From positions 1-10,284 of the forward strand of contig DYBQ01000083.1 of NCBI GenBank assembly GCA_019418545.1: DNA of 10,284 nt, in the 5' to 3' direction. This DNA comes from Clostridiales bacterium (GTDB taxonomy: Bacteria > Bacillota > Clostridia > Oscillospirales > Acutalibacteraceae). Shown here piece by piece: positions 1-6,007 of this stretch (position 1 is its first letter; each line of letters begins with the position of its first letter). A program made the translations under genes and the position numbers. Under the pieces are notes generated by a model. It was not told the DNA's origin. It did not search any database and saw nothing but the letters and a program-made list of their open reading frames with translations.

Positions 1-1
1 G

Positions 2-418
2 CTGCGTATGATTTGCCCGGAGGGCGGCTTTTCCCGGCTAATGAGAATAATTTTGGGAGCGTTTGTCCTGTGTGCCCTGCTGCAGCCCCTTTGGAGCCTG
101 AAGGATGCCGGGTTTGGAGCAGAGGCAGGGTATGAAGAGGCCATGGCACAGGCGGAAAGCTATGAAGAGCAGGTGGAGGACCGCTCGCTGCAAATGATGG
201 AGAGTTCATTAAAAAGCCTGATAGCGGCAGAACTGAGCAAAAAAGAAATTCCTTTTGAAAAAATCTCCATTTCCATGGATACCGGGGAAGATGGGCGCAT
301 AGTAATAAGGCAGACGCAGGTTACGCTTCCATATGGCCAGAATGCAGAGGAGGTAAAAACTCTGCTGCGGGAAACATTGGGATTGGAAACGGAGGTAACC
401 GCTGATGAAAACCGATAA
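2..418 (+). CDS. spoIIIAF: Stage III sporulation protein AF (SpoIIIAF), 5'-partial
   Basis: SpoIIIAF belongs to the SpoIIIA-SpoIIQ channel complex of the mother cell, needed for late forespore gene expression. The frame is open to the window edge. The visible part begins with a short pre-membrane segment (PEGGFSRLMR) and one hydrophobic helix ending in a Pro-Leu (FVLCALLQPLWSL). In family members this pattern is the second of two N-terminal membrane segments, so the ATG at 8 is probably internal and the true start lies upstream of base 1. After the helix come a charged, probably helical stretch and a C-terminal alpha/beta domain (about residues 75-130 counted from base 8), as in the family. 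The stop at 416-418 overlaps the spoIIIAG start by 14 bases, which fits one operon. Identification rests on the helix pattern together with the neighbouring spoIIIAG and spoIIIAH. Confidence 0.85.
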   Translation: MRMICPEGGFSRLMRIILGAFVLCALLQPLWSLKDAGFGAEAGYEEAMAQAESYEEQVEDRSLQMMESSLKSLIAAELSKKEIPFEKISISMDTGEDGRIVIRQTQVTLPYGQNAEEVKTLLRETLGLETEVTADENR

Positions 419-971
419 CACGGCCGGATGGGCACAAAAGATTATGGGGAACGACAAGCTCCGGCGCTGGGTCCTGATAATAGGACTGGCAGGAATTGTG
501 CTGATATTCCTGTCCGGCTTTTTCGGACAAAACACAGAAAAGGAGGAAACGCCGAAAACAACTGTAACATCTGATGAATATGCACATCAACTGGAAGAAA
601 GCCTGCTAGAAATCATCCGGGCCATTACAGGTGAGGAGGACGCGCAGGTAATGGTAACGCTGGAAAGCGGCACCCGGCAGGTATATGCCACCCAAGAGAA
701 AAAAAGCGCAGGCAGTACCGAAGAGCAGGCAGGTCAGAGTACCATCCGCTCGCAATCCAACGATGACAGTGAAACCAGCTACATTATCATTAAGGATTCC
801 GACGGCTCACAAAAAGCACTGTCCGTCACCGAGATTTCACCTGAAATCCGGGGTGTTGTGGTGGTGTGTGGAAACAGTGGTGATGCAAAGCTTCAGCAGG
901 ACATTATCAATGCAGTGACAACAGCGCTGCAAATCTCATCCGCAAGAGTTTGCGTAGTAGGCAGGGGGTAA
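405..971 (+). CDS. spoIIIAG: Stage III sporulation protein AG (SpoIIIAG)
   Basis: SpoIIIAG is a membrane-anchored, ring-forming component of the mother cell-forespore channel; its family contains a ring-building motif related to secretion-system ring proteins. The 188-residue product has a cytoplasmic N-terminus, one membrane helix at about residues 20-41 and an extracytoplasmic domain. The first half of that domain holds the hallmark 'VMVTLESGTRQVYA' (about 82-95). A polar Ser/Gln/Asp-rich stretch (about 98-125) follows, then the second half with 'EIRGVVVV' (about 147-154) and a C-terminal helix-strand. B. subtilis SpoIIIAG is about 229 residues, so this one is somewhat short, mostly in the polar insert. 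The start at 405 is supported by GGAGG at 391-395, nine bases upstream, even though it overlaps the end of spoIIIAF. spoIIIAH follows after four bases, so the genes are cotranscribed, expected under mother-cell sigma-E control from a promoter outside the window. Confidence 0.93.
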   Translation: MKTDNTAGWAQKIMGNDKLRRWVLIIGLAGIVLIFLSGFFGQNTEKEETPKTTVTSDEYAHQLEESLLEIIRAITGEEDAQVMVTLESGTRQVYATQEKKSAGSTEEQAGQSTIRSQSNDDSETSYIIIKDSDGSQKALSVTEISPEIRGVVVVCGNSGDAKLQQDIINAVTTALQISSARVCVVGRG

Positions 972-975
972 AAAT

Positions 976-1779
976 ATGAAGTTCATTGGTTTTTGGGGCA
1001 AAAGCAAAGAAACGGGGGAGCCGGTGCTGGAATACCACCCGCCTTATGAGGAAGACGGTGTGGAAGATTCCATAAAAACCGGAAGAAGCCGTCGGGAACA
1101 GCGGTCTTGGGACGAAGACAGGGAGGCAGAGGATTTCTGCCCAGAGGACTCTTTGGAGGACAGTGCCGTGTATTCCGATGAGGATACCTATGCTTCCACA
1201 GAAAAAAAGGCAAAAAAGAAAAAATCTTCCGGGAAACGTCAACTGGTCATGGCGGCTTTGGTAATGGCACTGGGAGCCGCGGTTTACTTAAACTGGCAAT
1301 TTTCCGGCGACCAGCAGCTTCTGGCAACGGATACGCTCAGCTCAGAAAGAGAAATTGGTGCGGCACAGCTGGTAAACGGGGAGGCGGAAGAAACCGAGGA
1401 AACCGGTGCGGCTGCTTCGGAGAGTGAGGGGGAATCCACATTTACACAGGCAAAGCTTTCGCGGCAGAAGGCCCGGGATGAAGCGGTGGAAATGCTGGAA
1501 GAAATCGTGAAGGATGCCGAGAGCAGTGCGGAAGCCAAAAAAGAGGCAGTGGCACAGTCGGCAGAAATTGCCCAGAATGTGCTGAAAGAAAATAATATTG
1601 AAAATCTGGTAAAAGCCAAGGGGTATGAAGAATGTGTAGCGGTGATTCAAAACGGCGAGTGCAGCGTTATCGTAAGCGGACAGCTGAAAAACGCCAGCGA
1701 TGCCGTGGTGATTCAGGATATTGTCACCGGTCAAACTTCCTTTGCCCCGGAAAAAATTAAAATAGTTGAGTCAAAATAG
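976..1779 (+). CDS. spoIIIAH: Stage III sporulation protein AH (SpoIIIAH) with long acidic N-terminal extension
   Basis: SpoIIIAH is the mother-cell membrane protein that binds forespore SpoIIQ across the intermembrane space and forms a ring of the feeding-tube channel. The recognisable family core starts at residue 87: 'GKRQLVMAALVMALGAAVYL' with a single membrane helix (about 89-107). A low-complexity Glu/Ala/Ser linker (about 120-155) follows, then the conserved ring-building domain (about 160-267; 'LSRQKARDEAVEMLEEIVKD', 'AKGYEECVAVI'). Unusually, about 85 residues precede the helix. They are rich in Asp/Glu and end in a Lys-rich patch (KKAKKKK, about 77-83); with the normal topology this part is in the mother-cell cytoplasm. 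B. subtilis SpoIIIAH (218 residues) has its helix near the N-terminus. The start at 976 has a G-rich ribosome binding site at 963-968. No other ATG occurs before the helix, so a shorter product would need a non-ATG start. Last gene of the operon. Confidence 0.93.
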   Translation: MKFIGFWGKSKETGEPVLEYHPPYEEDGVEDSIKTGRSRREQRSWDEDREAEDFCPEDSLEDSAVYSDEDTYASTEKKAKKKKSSGKRQLVMAALVMALGAAVYLNWQFSGDQQLLATDTLSSEREIGAAQLVNGEAEETEETGAAASESEGESTFTQAKLSRQKARDEAVEMLEEIVKDAESSAEAKKEAVAQSAEIAQNVLKENNIENLVKAKGYEECVAVIQNGECSVIVSGQLKNASDAVVIQDIVTGQTSFAPEKIKIVESK

Positions 1780-1808
1780 TTTGCTCCCGCGTAAAAATGT
1801 GATATACT
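1780..1808 (+). promoter_or_regulatory. Extended -10 promoter upstream of nusB
   Basis: An extended -10 element, TG-A-TATACT (1800-1808), lies 16 bases after a weak -35, TTGCTC (1781-1786). The -35 touches the spoIIIAH stop codon. Transcription would start near 1815, leaving a leader of about 144 bases before nusB that contains two terminators. A second possible sigma-A promoter has a perfect -35 TTGACA (1826-1831), a 17-base spacer and a poor -10 TATGCG (1849-1854) preceded by TGG. Its transcript would start inside the first hairpin. These are motif calls only. Confidence 0.6.
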
Positions 1809-1855
1809 AAGAATTACAGTGGAGCTTGACAGAAGAACAGAGAAATGGTATGCGG

Positions 1856-1885
1856 CAGGCTCTCCGTTTTGGAGAGCCTGTTTTT
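1856..1885 (+). terminator. Intrinsic terminator T1 between spoIIIAH and nusB
   Basis: A perfect 10-bp stem (CAGGCTCTCC at 1856-1865, GGAGAGCCTG at 1871-1880) closes a 5-base loop, GTTTT, and is followed directly by five T residues. This is a textbook rho-independent terminator. It would end spoIIIA transcripts, and it also lies downstream of the only good promoter for nusB. Confidence 0.88.
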
Positions 1886-1903
1886 GTGTCCTATGTGCAG
1901 TCT

Positions 1904-1928
1904 GCCCTCCACCTGGAGGGCTTTTTTT
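1904..1928 (+). terminator. Intrinsic terminator T2 just upstream of nusB
   Basis: A 7-bp GC-rich stem (GCCCTCC at 1904-1910, GGAGGGC at 1915-1921) with a 4-base loop ACCT is followed by seven T residues (1922-1928). It lies 18 bases after the T tract of T1 and only 30 bases before the nusB start. No promoter fits between its end and nusB, so nusB transcripts must read through it. Confidence 0.85.
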
Positions 1929-1958
1929 CTGTCAAAAATTATCTCCCATGGAGGATAT

Positions 1959-2378
1959 ATGAAGCGTCGAGAAGCAAGAGAACAGGCTTTTATTCTGGCC
2001 TTTGAACAAACTATCAATCAGGACAGTATCCAGCATATTATTGATGCAGCCGGCATGAGCCGCGATTTGATTGCCGACGAATTTGCCGAAAGACTTGCAA
2101 TGGGAGTGGAAGAGCATCGGGACGAGCTGGACGAGCTTATCAGCCAATATACCCGCGGCTGGAAAATAAACCGCCTTTCCAAAACTTCCCTCACCATTCT
2201 GCGTATGGCCGCCTATGAAATTCGCTTTGAAAAAGAGATTCCGCCGCAGGTTTCCGTCAATGAGGCGGTGGAGTTGGCCAAAAAATATGGTGCTGCTGAA
2301 GATGCATCCTTTATTAACGGTGTGCTGGCCAGTGTGATTCGGGCTGAAAACGGAGAGAAAACCAATGACCAGCCGTGA
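1959..2378 (+). CDS. nusB: Transcription antitermination factor NusB
   Basis: NusB binds boxA RNA together with NusE (ribosomal protein S10) and supports antitermination in rRNA operons. The 139-residue product is all-helical and of normal length. It has the N-terminal 'MKRREAREQAFILAFE', where most family members have a similar Arg-rich start. The conserved C-terminal half reads 'INRLSKTSLTILRMAAYEI', 'VSVNEAVELAKKYG' and 'SFINGVLASV'. The start at 1959 is chosen because GGAGG (1950-1954) sits four bases upstream and the family begins there. The open frame continues upstream to an ATG at 1845, but that stretch covers both terminators and resembles nothing. The 3' end overlaps the next gene by 14 bases, so nusB is first in an operon with the TsaD-like gene and xseAB. 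Two terminators lie directly upstream. Confidence 0.95.
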   Translation: MKRREAREQAFILAFEQTINQDSIQHIIDAAGMSRDLIADEFAERLAMGVEEHRDELDELISQYTRGWKINRLSKTSLTILRMAAYEIRFEKEIPPQVSVNEAVELAKKYGAAEDASFINGVLASVIRAENGEKTNDQP

Positions 2379-3306
2379 GCCGGTGATTTTGGGCATTGAT
2401 ACCAGCAACTATACCACTTCTGCCGCCCGGCTGGAGAAGGGGGAAATCTTCCAGAGTAAAAAGCTTTTGCCGGTAAAACCTGGACAGCTTGGCCTGCGTC
2501 AGAGCGATGCGGTGTTTCATCATGTCCAGCAGCTGCCCGACAGGCTGGAAGAGGTTTTGCAGGGAGCGCCGCCCATCCGTGCAATTGGGGTTTCCGACCG
2601 CCCCCGGGCGCAGGAAGGCTCCTATATGCCCTGTTTTACGGTAGGGGTGGGAACTGCCCGGACGCTGGCTGCCGCGGCCGGTGCATCGTTATATCGATTT
2701 TCCCATCAGGCGGGGCACATTGCCGCTGCCCTCTATTCTGCCGGGCAGCTTGCGCTGCTGGAAGAGCAGTTTCTGGCCTTCCACGTGTCTGGCGGAACGA
2801 CGGAGGCCGTGCTGGTCACGCCGGATAAAGATGAGATTCTCCATGCGGAGATTGTGGCTTCTTCGCTGGATTTAAAGGGAGGGCAGGCTGTAGACCGGGC
2901 TGGTGTGCTGCTGGGGCTGCCGTTTCCCGCCGGGGCGGAACTTGAAAAGCTGGCCCTTTGCTGGGAAAGCCCCATCAAGGTTCGGCCAGTGATGAAGGGC
3001 GCCGATTGTTCCCTTTCCGGCATTGAAAACCACTGCAAAAAGCTTTTTGATACAGGGCATCCCAAAGAGGAAATCGCCCGGTATTGTTTGGAGGCTGTCA
3101 GGGCCGCACTGGAAGGCATGTGTACTGCGCTTTCGGAGCAATATGGGAAGCTTCCGGTGCTGTTTGCCGGAGGTGTGATGTCCAATTCCATTATCAAAAA
3201 AGCATTAACAGAAAAATTCGGCGCTTATTTTGCAGAGCCGGTTTTCTCTGCCGATAACGCTGCAGGCGCGGCAGTGCTGGCGGCGAGAAAGGAAGGAATG
3301 CTGTGA
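2365..3306 (+). CDS. TsaD/Kae1-like ASKHA-fold paralog, probable metal-binding protein
   Basis: This 313-residue protein resembles TsaD (the tRNA threonylcarbamoyladenosine transferase subunit, formerly annotated O-sialoglycoprotein endopeptidase) but diverges at its signature sites. In order: 'LGIDTSNYTTSAA' (9-21), where TsaD has GIETSCDET; the metal-ligand pair 'HQAGH' (H114, H118); the phosphate-binding-type loop 'VSGGTTEAVLV' (141-151); 'QAVDRAG' (174-180, D177); 'FAGGVMSN' (257-264); and 'SADNAAGAA' (295-303, D297), the third likely metal ligand. The metal ligands are kept while the N-terminal motif differs, so it is probably a paralog alongside a genuine TsaD elsewhere. Its substrate is unknown. 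GGAGAG at 2352-2357 supports the ATG at 2365. It overlaps nusB by 14 bases and xseA by 4, occupying the position that folD holds in B. subtilis. Confidence 0.8.
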   Translation: MTSREPVILGIDTSNYTTSAARLEKGEIFQSKKLLPVKPGQLGLRQSDAVFHHVQQLPDRLEEVLQGAPPIRAIGVSDRPRAQEGSYMPCFTVGVGTARTLAAAAGASLYRFSHQAGHIAAALYSAGQLALLEEQFLAFHVSGGTTEAVLVTPDKDEILHAEIVASSLDLKGGQAVDRAGVLLGLPFPAGAELEKLALCWESPIKVRPVMKGADCSLSGIENHCKKLFDTGHPKEEIARYCLEAVRAALEGMCTALSEQYGKLPVLFAGGVMSNSIIKKALTEKFGAYFAEPVFSADNAAGAAVLAARKEGML

Positions 3307-4520
3307 GCATGATGGTGCTGACTGTAAGCCAGGTTAACGGCTACCTAAAATCCCTGCTGGATGGCGATTCCAATTTAAACCCAGTGTTTGTCAGCGGTGA
3401 GATTTCCAATTTTACCGACCATTACCGCTCCGGGCATCTATACTTTTCCTTGAAAGACGAAAAATCGGTGTTAAAAGCCGTAATGTTCGCTTCCAGTGCC
3501 CGCCGCCTGCGGTTTCGTCCGTCAGATGGTATGAAAGTGCTGTGCCGGGGCAGGATTAGTTTATATGAAGCCTCCGGTCAGTATCAGCTCTATGTGGAGG
3601 ACATGCAGCCCGACGGTTTGGGCGCGCTGAACCTTGCCTATGAGCAGCTGAAAGCCCGTTTGGAAAAAGAAGGGCTTTTTAGCCATGCCAGAAAGCGCCC
3701 CATCCCCCGGTATCCCCGCCGGATTGGCGTGATTACTTCGCCCACCGGCGCGGCTGTGCGGGATATCTGCCAGATTTTGGGCCGCCGCTGGCCCATGGCG
3801 GAAATTGTGTTCTGCCCGGTGCTGGTGCAGGGGGAAGGCGCGGCGCCCCAGCTGGCGGCCGCCCTTGCCCGGATGAACCGCATTGAAGGCGTGGACACGA
3901 TTATTATCGGCCGGGGCGGCGGCTCGCTGGAGGACCTTTGGGCTTTTAACGAAGAAAGCGTTGCCAGGGCGGTGGCGGCTTCCAAAATCCCGGTAATTTC
4001 TGCCGTGGGGCACGAGACGGATTTTACCATCTGTGATTTTGCGGCGGATTTGCGGGCGCCCACGCCCAGCGCGGCTGCCGAGCTTGCCGTGCCCGACCGG
4101 ATGGAAGAGAAAATGCTGGTGGAGTCGGCGCGATACACCCTGCAAGCGGACATGCAGTCCCTTTTTGCCCGGTATAGGATGGAGCTGGATTCTTTGACGG
4201 CCCGCCGGTGCCTGCGGGAGCCTTTGGAGCCGGTGGTGCGGAAAAGGGACGAGCTTTCCCACTTGGTCCAGCGGCTGACGGCGGGGATAGCTTTGTCAAT
4301 CAGCCGGGAAAAAGAAGAACTTTCCCGATTAACCGGCACACTGGATGGGCTCAGCCCGCTGAAGGTGCTGGGCCGGGGCTATGCGCTGGCCCGGACGGAA
4401 GAGGGAGAAACCATTCGGAGTGTGTCACAGGTACGGGAAGGGAACGTTTTCCGGCTGCGCTTTGCAGACGGAGAAGCCCGCTGTATACAGGCAGAAAAGG
4501 AGGAACCTCATGAACCGTAA
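3303..4520 (+). CDS. xseA: Exodeoxyribonuclease VII large subunit XseA
   Basis: XseA is the catalytic large subunit of exonuclease VII, which degrades single-stranded DNA from both ends in the cytoplasm. The 405-residue product has an N-terminal OB-fold (about 5-105; 'VFVSGEISNFTDH', 'GHLYFSLKD'). The catalytic domain follows, with 'IGVITSPTGAAVRD' (141-154), 'IIGRGGGSLEDLW' (201-213) and 'VGHETDFTICDFAADLRAPT' (235-254). A helical region comes next, then the C-terminal 'SPLKVLGRGYAL' (361-372). Length is close to that of the usual 400-450-residue family. The start is uncertain: GTG at 3303 lies six bases after GGAAGG (3291-3296) and overlaps the upstream stop, while ATG at 3309 gives a protein two residues shorter. 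It overlaps xseB by 11 bases, which fits coupled synthesis of the two subunits. Confidence 0.96.
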   Translation: MSMMVLTVSQVNGYLKSLLDGDSNLNPVFVSGEISNFTDHYRSGHLYFSLKDEKSVLKAVMFASSARRLRFRPSDGMKVLCRGRISLYEASGQYQLYVEDMQPDGLGALNLAYEQLKARLEKEGLFSHARKRPIPRYPRRIGVITSPTGAAVRDICQILGRRWPMAEIVFCPVLVQGEGAAPQLAAALARMNRIEGVDTIIIGRGGGSLEDLWAFNEESVARAVAASKIPVISAVGHETDFTICDFAADLRAPTPSAAAELAVPDRMEEKMLVESARYTLQADMQSLFARYRMELDSLTARRCLREPLEPVVRKRDELSHLVQRLTAGIALSISREKEELSRLTGTLDGLSPLKVLGRGYALARTEEGETIRSVSQVREGNVFRLRFADGEARCIQAEKEEPHEP

Positions 4521-4713
4521 AATGAGCTATGAAGAGGCGCTTAGCAAGCTGAAAGAAATTGTCGCCCGGCTGGAAAGCGGGGAAGAGACGCTGGATAATT
4601 CCCTAAAGCTGTTTGAAGAGGGGGCAAAGCTGTCGTCTTTTTGCTATGAGAAGCTGCAAAACGCTGAGCAGAAGATTACAGAGATTACAAAGCTGGAACA
4701 AGCGACAGAATAA
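4510..4713 (+). CDS. xseB: Exodeoxyribonuclease VII small subunit XseB
   Basis: XseB is the small helical subunit; several copies bind the long helical arm of XseA to make active exonuclease VII. The 67-residue product (E. coli XseB has 80) shows the family pattern 'SYEEALSKLKEIVARLESGE' followed by 'LDNSLKLFEEG' and a second amphipathic helix ending 'KLQNAEQKI'. A strong AAGGAGG-like site at 4498-4503, six bases upstream, fixes the ATG at 4510. An upstream in-frame ATG at 4381 lies within xseA and is not used. It overlaps the xseA end by 11 bases. After its stop the composition changes sharply to AT-rich sequence. Confidence 0.95.
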   Translation: MNRKMSYEEALSKLKEIVARLESGEETLDNSLKLFEEGAKLSSFCYEKLQNAEQKITEITKLEQATE

Positions 4714-4748
4714 TAACTGCACACAAAAGGGCAGCGCCCAAATAGGTA

Positions 4749-5060
4749 ATGCTTATGCGCAAATATAATTGTGTAAAATTCTCAAGTCAAAAGCTATTAG
4801 GGATGTATACTGAAAAAAGACCTTGCAGAATACTATTTGATAATGGCAGGTTGTTAGTACAATCGTGCTTGATGAAAAAGCCACTACTGTGTCTCAACTC
4901 GATTCTGTCTGTCAAAGATGTCACTGCATTGGGACATCACTATTTTTCAATTACTTATTTACAAAACGACAAGGCTCATACATTGATTCTCTTTGTAAAA
5001 AGAAAAGATAGAGATGGATTTTTGGAAGCCTGTTCACAGCTTATAAAAAAATTGCATTAG
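4749..5060 (+). CDS. Small AT-rich protein of unknown function, possibly PH-like fold
   Basis: I do not recognise this 103-residue protein. It has no signal peptide or membrane helix. Its outline is several short alternating hydrophobic strands ('CRILFDNGRLLVQS', 'PLLCLNSILSVKDV', 'HYFSITYL', 'HTLILFVKRK') followed by one C-terminal amphipathic helix ('RDGFLEACSQLIKKLH'). That is the layout of small PH-like beta-barrels with a capping helix; this is inference from pattern alone. The DNA is visibly poorer in G+C than every flanking gene and uses AGA/ATA-type codons, suggesting transfer or a recent origin. Starts at 4749 (ATG) or 4755 (ATG) are both preceded only by a weak site (AGG at 4744-4746), so translation may be poor. 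It sits alone between xseB and ispA, which are adjacent in many Firmicutes. Confidence 0.6.
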   Translation: MLMRKYNCVKFSSQKLLGMYTEKRPCRILFDNGRLLVQSCLMKKPLLCLNSILSVKDVTALGHHYFSITYLQNDKAHTLILFVKRKDRDGFLEACSQLIKKLH

Positions 5061-5131
5061 TATGTTGTGTGGGAACCCACATCTGTGCTTTTCCTTCTCT
5101 GCAATATCAATGCGAAACAGGAGAAACTACC

Positions 5132-6007
5132 ATGAATAAGATGGAAATACAGGAAATTGAAAACGCACTAAAACAATATCTGCCACAGGAAAAGGATTTG
5201 AGAAAAAATCTTTTTGAAAGCATGGAATATAGCCTGATGGCCGGCGGAAAACGGATTCGCCCCCAGCTGGTGCTGGAGTTCTGCCGAATCTGCGGCGGAA
5301 GTCCCGAAAAGGCCATGCCCTTTGCCTGTGCTATTGAAATGATACATTCCTATTCGCTGATTCACGACGATTTGCCCTGTATGGACGATGATGATATGCG
5401 TCGTGGAAAGCCCACCAATCATAAAGTGTATGGAGAAGCGACTGCCCTGCTGGCGGGAGATGCTTTGCTAACACTGGCGTTTGAAACCATGCTTTCTCCC
5501 GAAAGCATCTGCGCTGTGGGAGCAGACCGTGCTGCTCGTGCCGCCGGGGAGTTGGCAAAGGCCGCCGGAGCTCATGGCATGGTAGGCGGGCAGATGATTG
5601 ATTTAGAGTCGGAGGACAAACAGGTTTCGCTGGAAGTGCTGCAAAAAATGGACGAAGGCAAAACCGGCGCGCTGATTCTGGCAGCCTGCCGGATGGGGTG
5701 CATTCTTGCGGGAGCAGGAGAAGAACAGCTGCAGGCTGCTGATGTGTATGCCAAGTCCATTGGGCTTGCTTTCCAGATTGTGGACGATTTGTTGGATGTG
5801 ACCGGTGACGCGGCGCTGCTTGGCAAAAATACCGGTATGGACTCCCAGCGGGGCAAGAGTACCTATGTGAGTCTGCTGGGCATAGAAAAGGCAAAAGAAA
5901 CTGTGGAGCAGCTTACCCGCACTGCCATAAATGCCCTGTCTGTTTTTGGAGAGAAGGGGCAGGAATTGGCAGATTTCGCAGTGGCTCTTGCAAGCCGTGA
6001 CCACTGA
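5132..6007 (+). CDS. ispA: Polyprenyl (farnesyl/geranyl) diphosphate synthase
   Basis: Short-chain trans-prenyltransferase that condenses isopentenyl diphosphate with allylic diphosphates to make geranyl/farnesyl diphosphate, the precursor for undecaprenyl lipid carriers and other isoprenoids. The 291-residue product shows 'GGKRIRP' (38-44), the first aspartate-rich motif 'HDDLPCMDDDDMRRG' (78-92) with a two-residue insert typical of bacterial farnesyl synthases, 'GKT' (166-168), and the second aspartate-rich motif 'FQIVDDLLDVTGD' (214-226). The catalytic Mg-binding Asp residues are all present. The start at 5132 is preferred because AGGAGA (5119-5124) is seven bases upstream and the family begins there; an in-frame ATG at 5069 would add 21 residues unlike the family. 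The stop overlaps the next gene's ATG by one base. Exact chain length cannot be fixed from the sequence. Confidence 0.94.
   Translation: MNKMEIQEIENALKQYLPQEKDLRKNLFESMEYSLMAGGKRIRPQLVLEFCRICGGSPEKAMPFACAIEMIHSYSLIHDDLPCMDDDDMRRGKPTNHKVYGEATALLAGDALLTLAFETMLSPESICAVGADRAARAAGELAKAAGAHGMVGGQMIDLESEDKQVSLEVLQKMDEGKTGALILAACRMGCILAGAGEEQLQAADVYAKSIGLAFQIVDDLLDVTGDAALLGKNTGMDSQRGKSTYVSLLGIEKAKETVEQLTRTAINALSVFGEKGQELADFAVALASRDH

Larger units (their letters stand above)
1815..1958 (+). promoter_or_regulatory. nusB: Putative nusB leader RNA with attenuator-like folding
   Basis: This is the transcribed leader expected from the promoter at 1800-1808. Besides T1 and T2 it contains a 9-bp perfect long-range pairing, TTGACAGAA (1826-1834) with TTCTGTCAA (1927-1935), that would enclose both hairpins as a three-way junction. 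Competing short pairings are also present: GTGGAG (1819-1824) with CTCCAC (1907-1912), and GGCAG (1854-1858) with CTGCC (1902-1906), either of which would disturb a terminator. The nusB ribosome binding site lies in a small inverted repeat (1943-1953). No known riboswitch class is recognised. That this leader regulates anything is inference; a plain operon terminator pair is the simpler alternative. Confidence 0.4.

Noticed and set aside
1845..1958. In-frame upstream extension of nusB from an ATG at 1845
   Set aside because: The stretch contains both intrinsic terminators, has no ribosome binding site, and its translation is unlike any NusB N-terminus; the ATG at 1959 has a strong site.
3561..4339. 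Long minus-strand open frames across xseA
   Set aside because: They are antisense shadows of a clearly coding, GC-rich gene; their products are Arg/Pro/Ala-rich and resemble nothing.
4729..4739. GGGC/GCCC hairpin after xseB as a terminator
   Set aside because: It has only four pairs and no T tract on the + strand; at best it is weak on the - strand, where no gene is present.
5068..5081. Hairpin TGTGG/CCACA as a terminator after the small AT-rich gene
   Set aside because: The stem is 5-6 bp and not followed directly by a T tract (only TTTT seven bases later), so it is too weak to call.
5069..5131. Longer ispA start at 5069
   Set aside because: The added 21 residues do not fit the family, and the AGGAGA site lies in front of 5132 instead.
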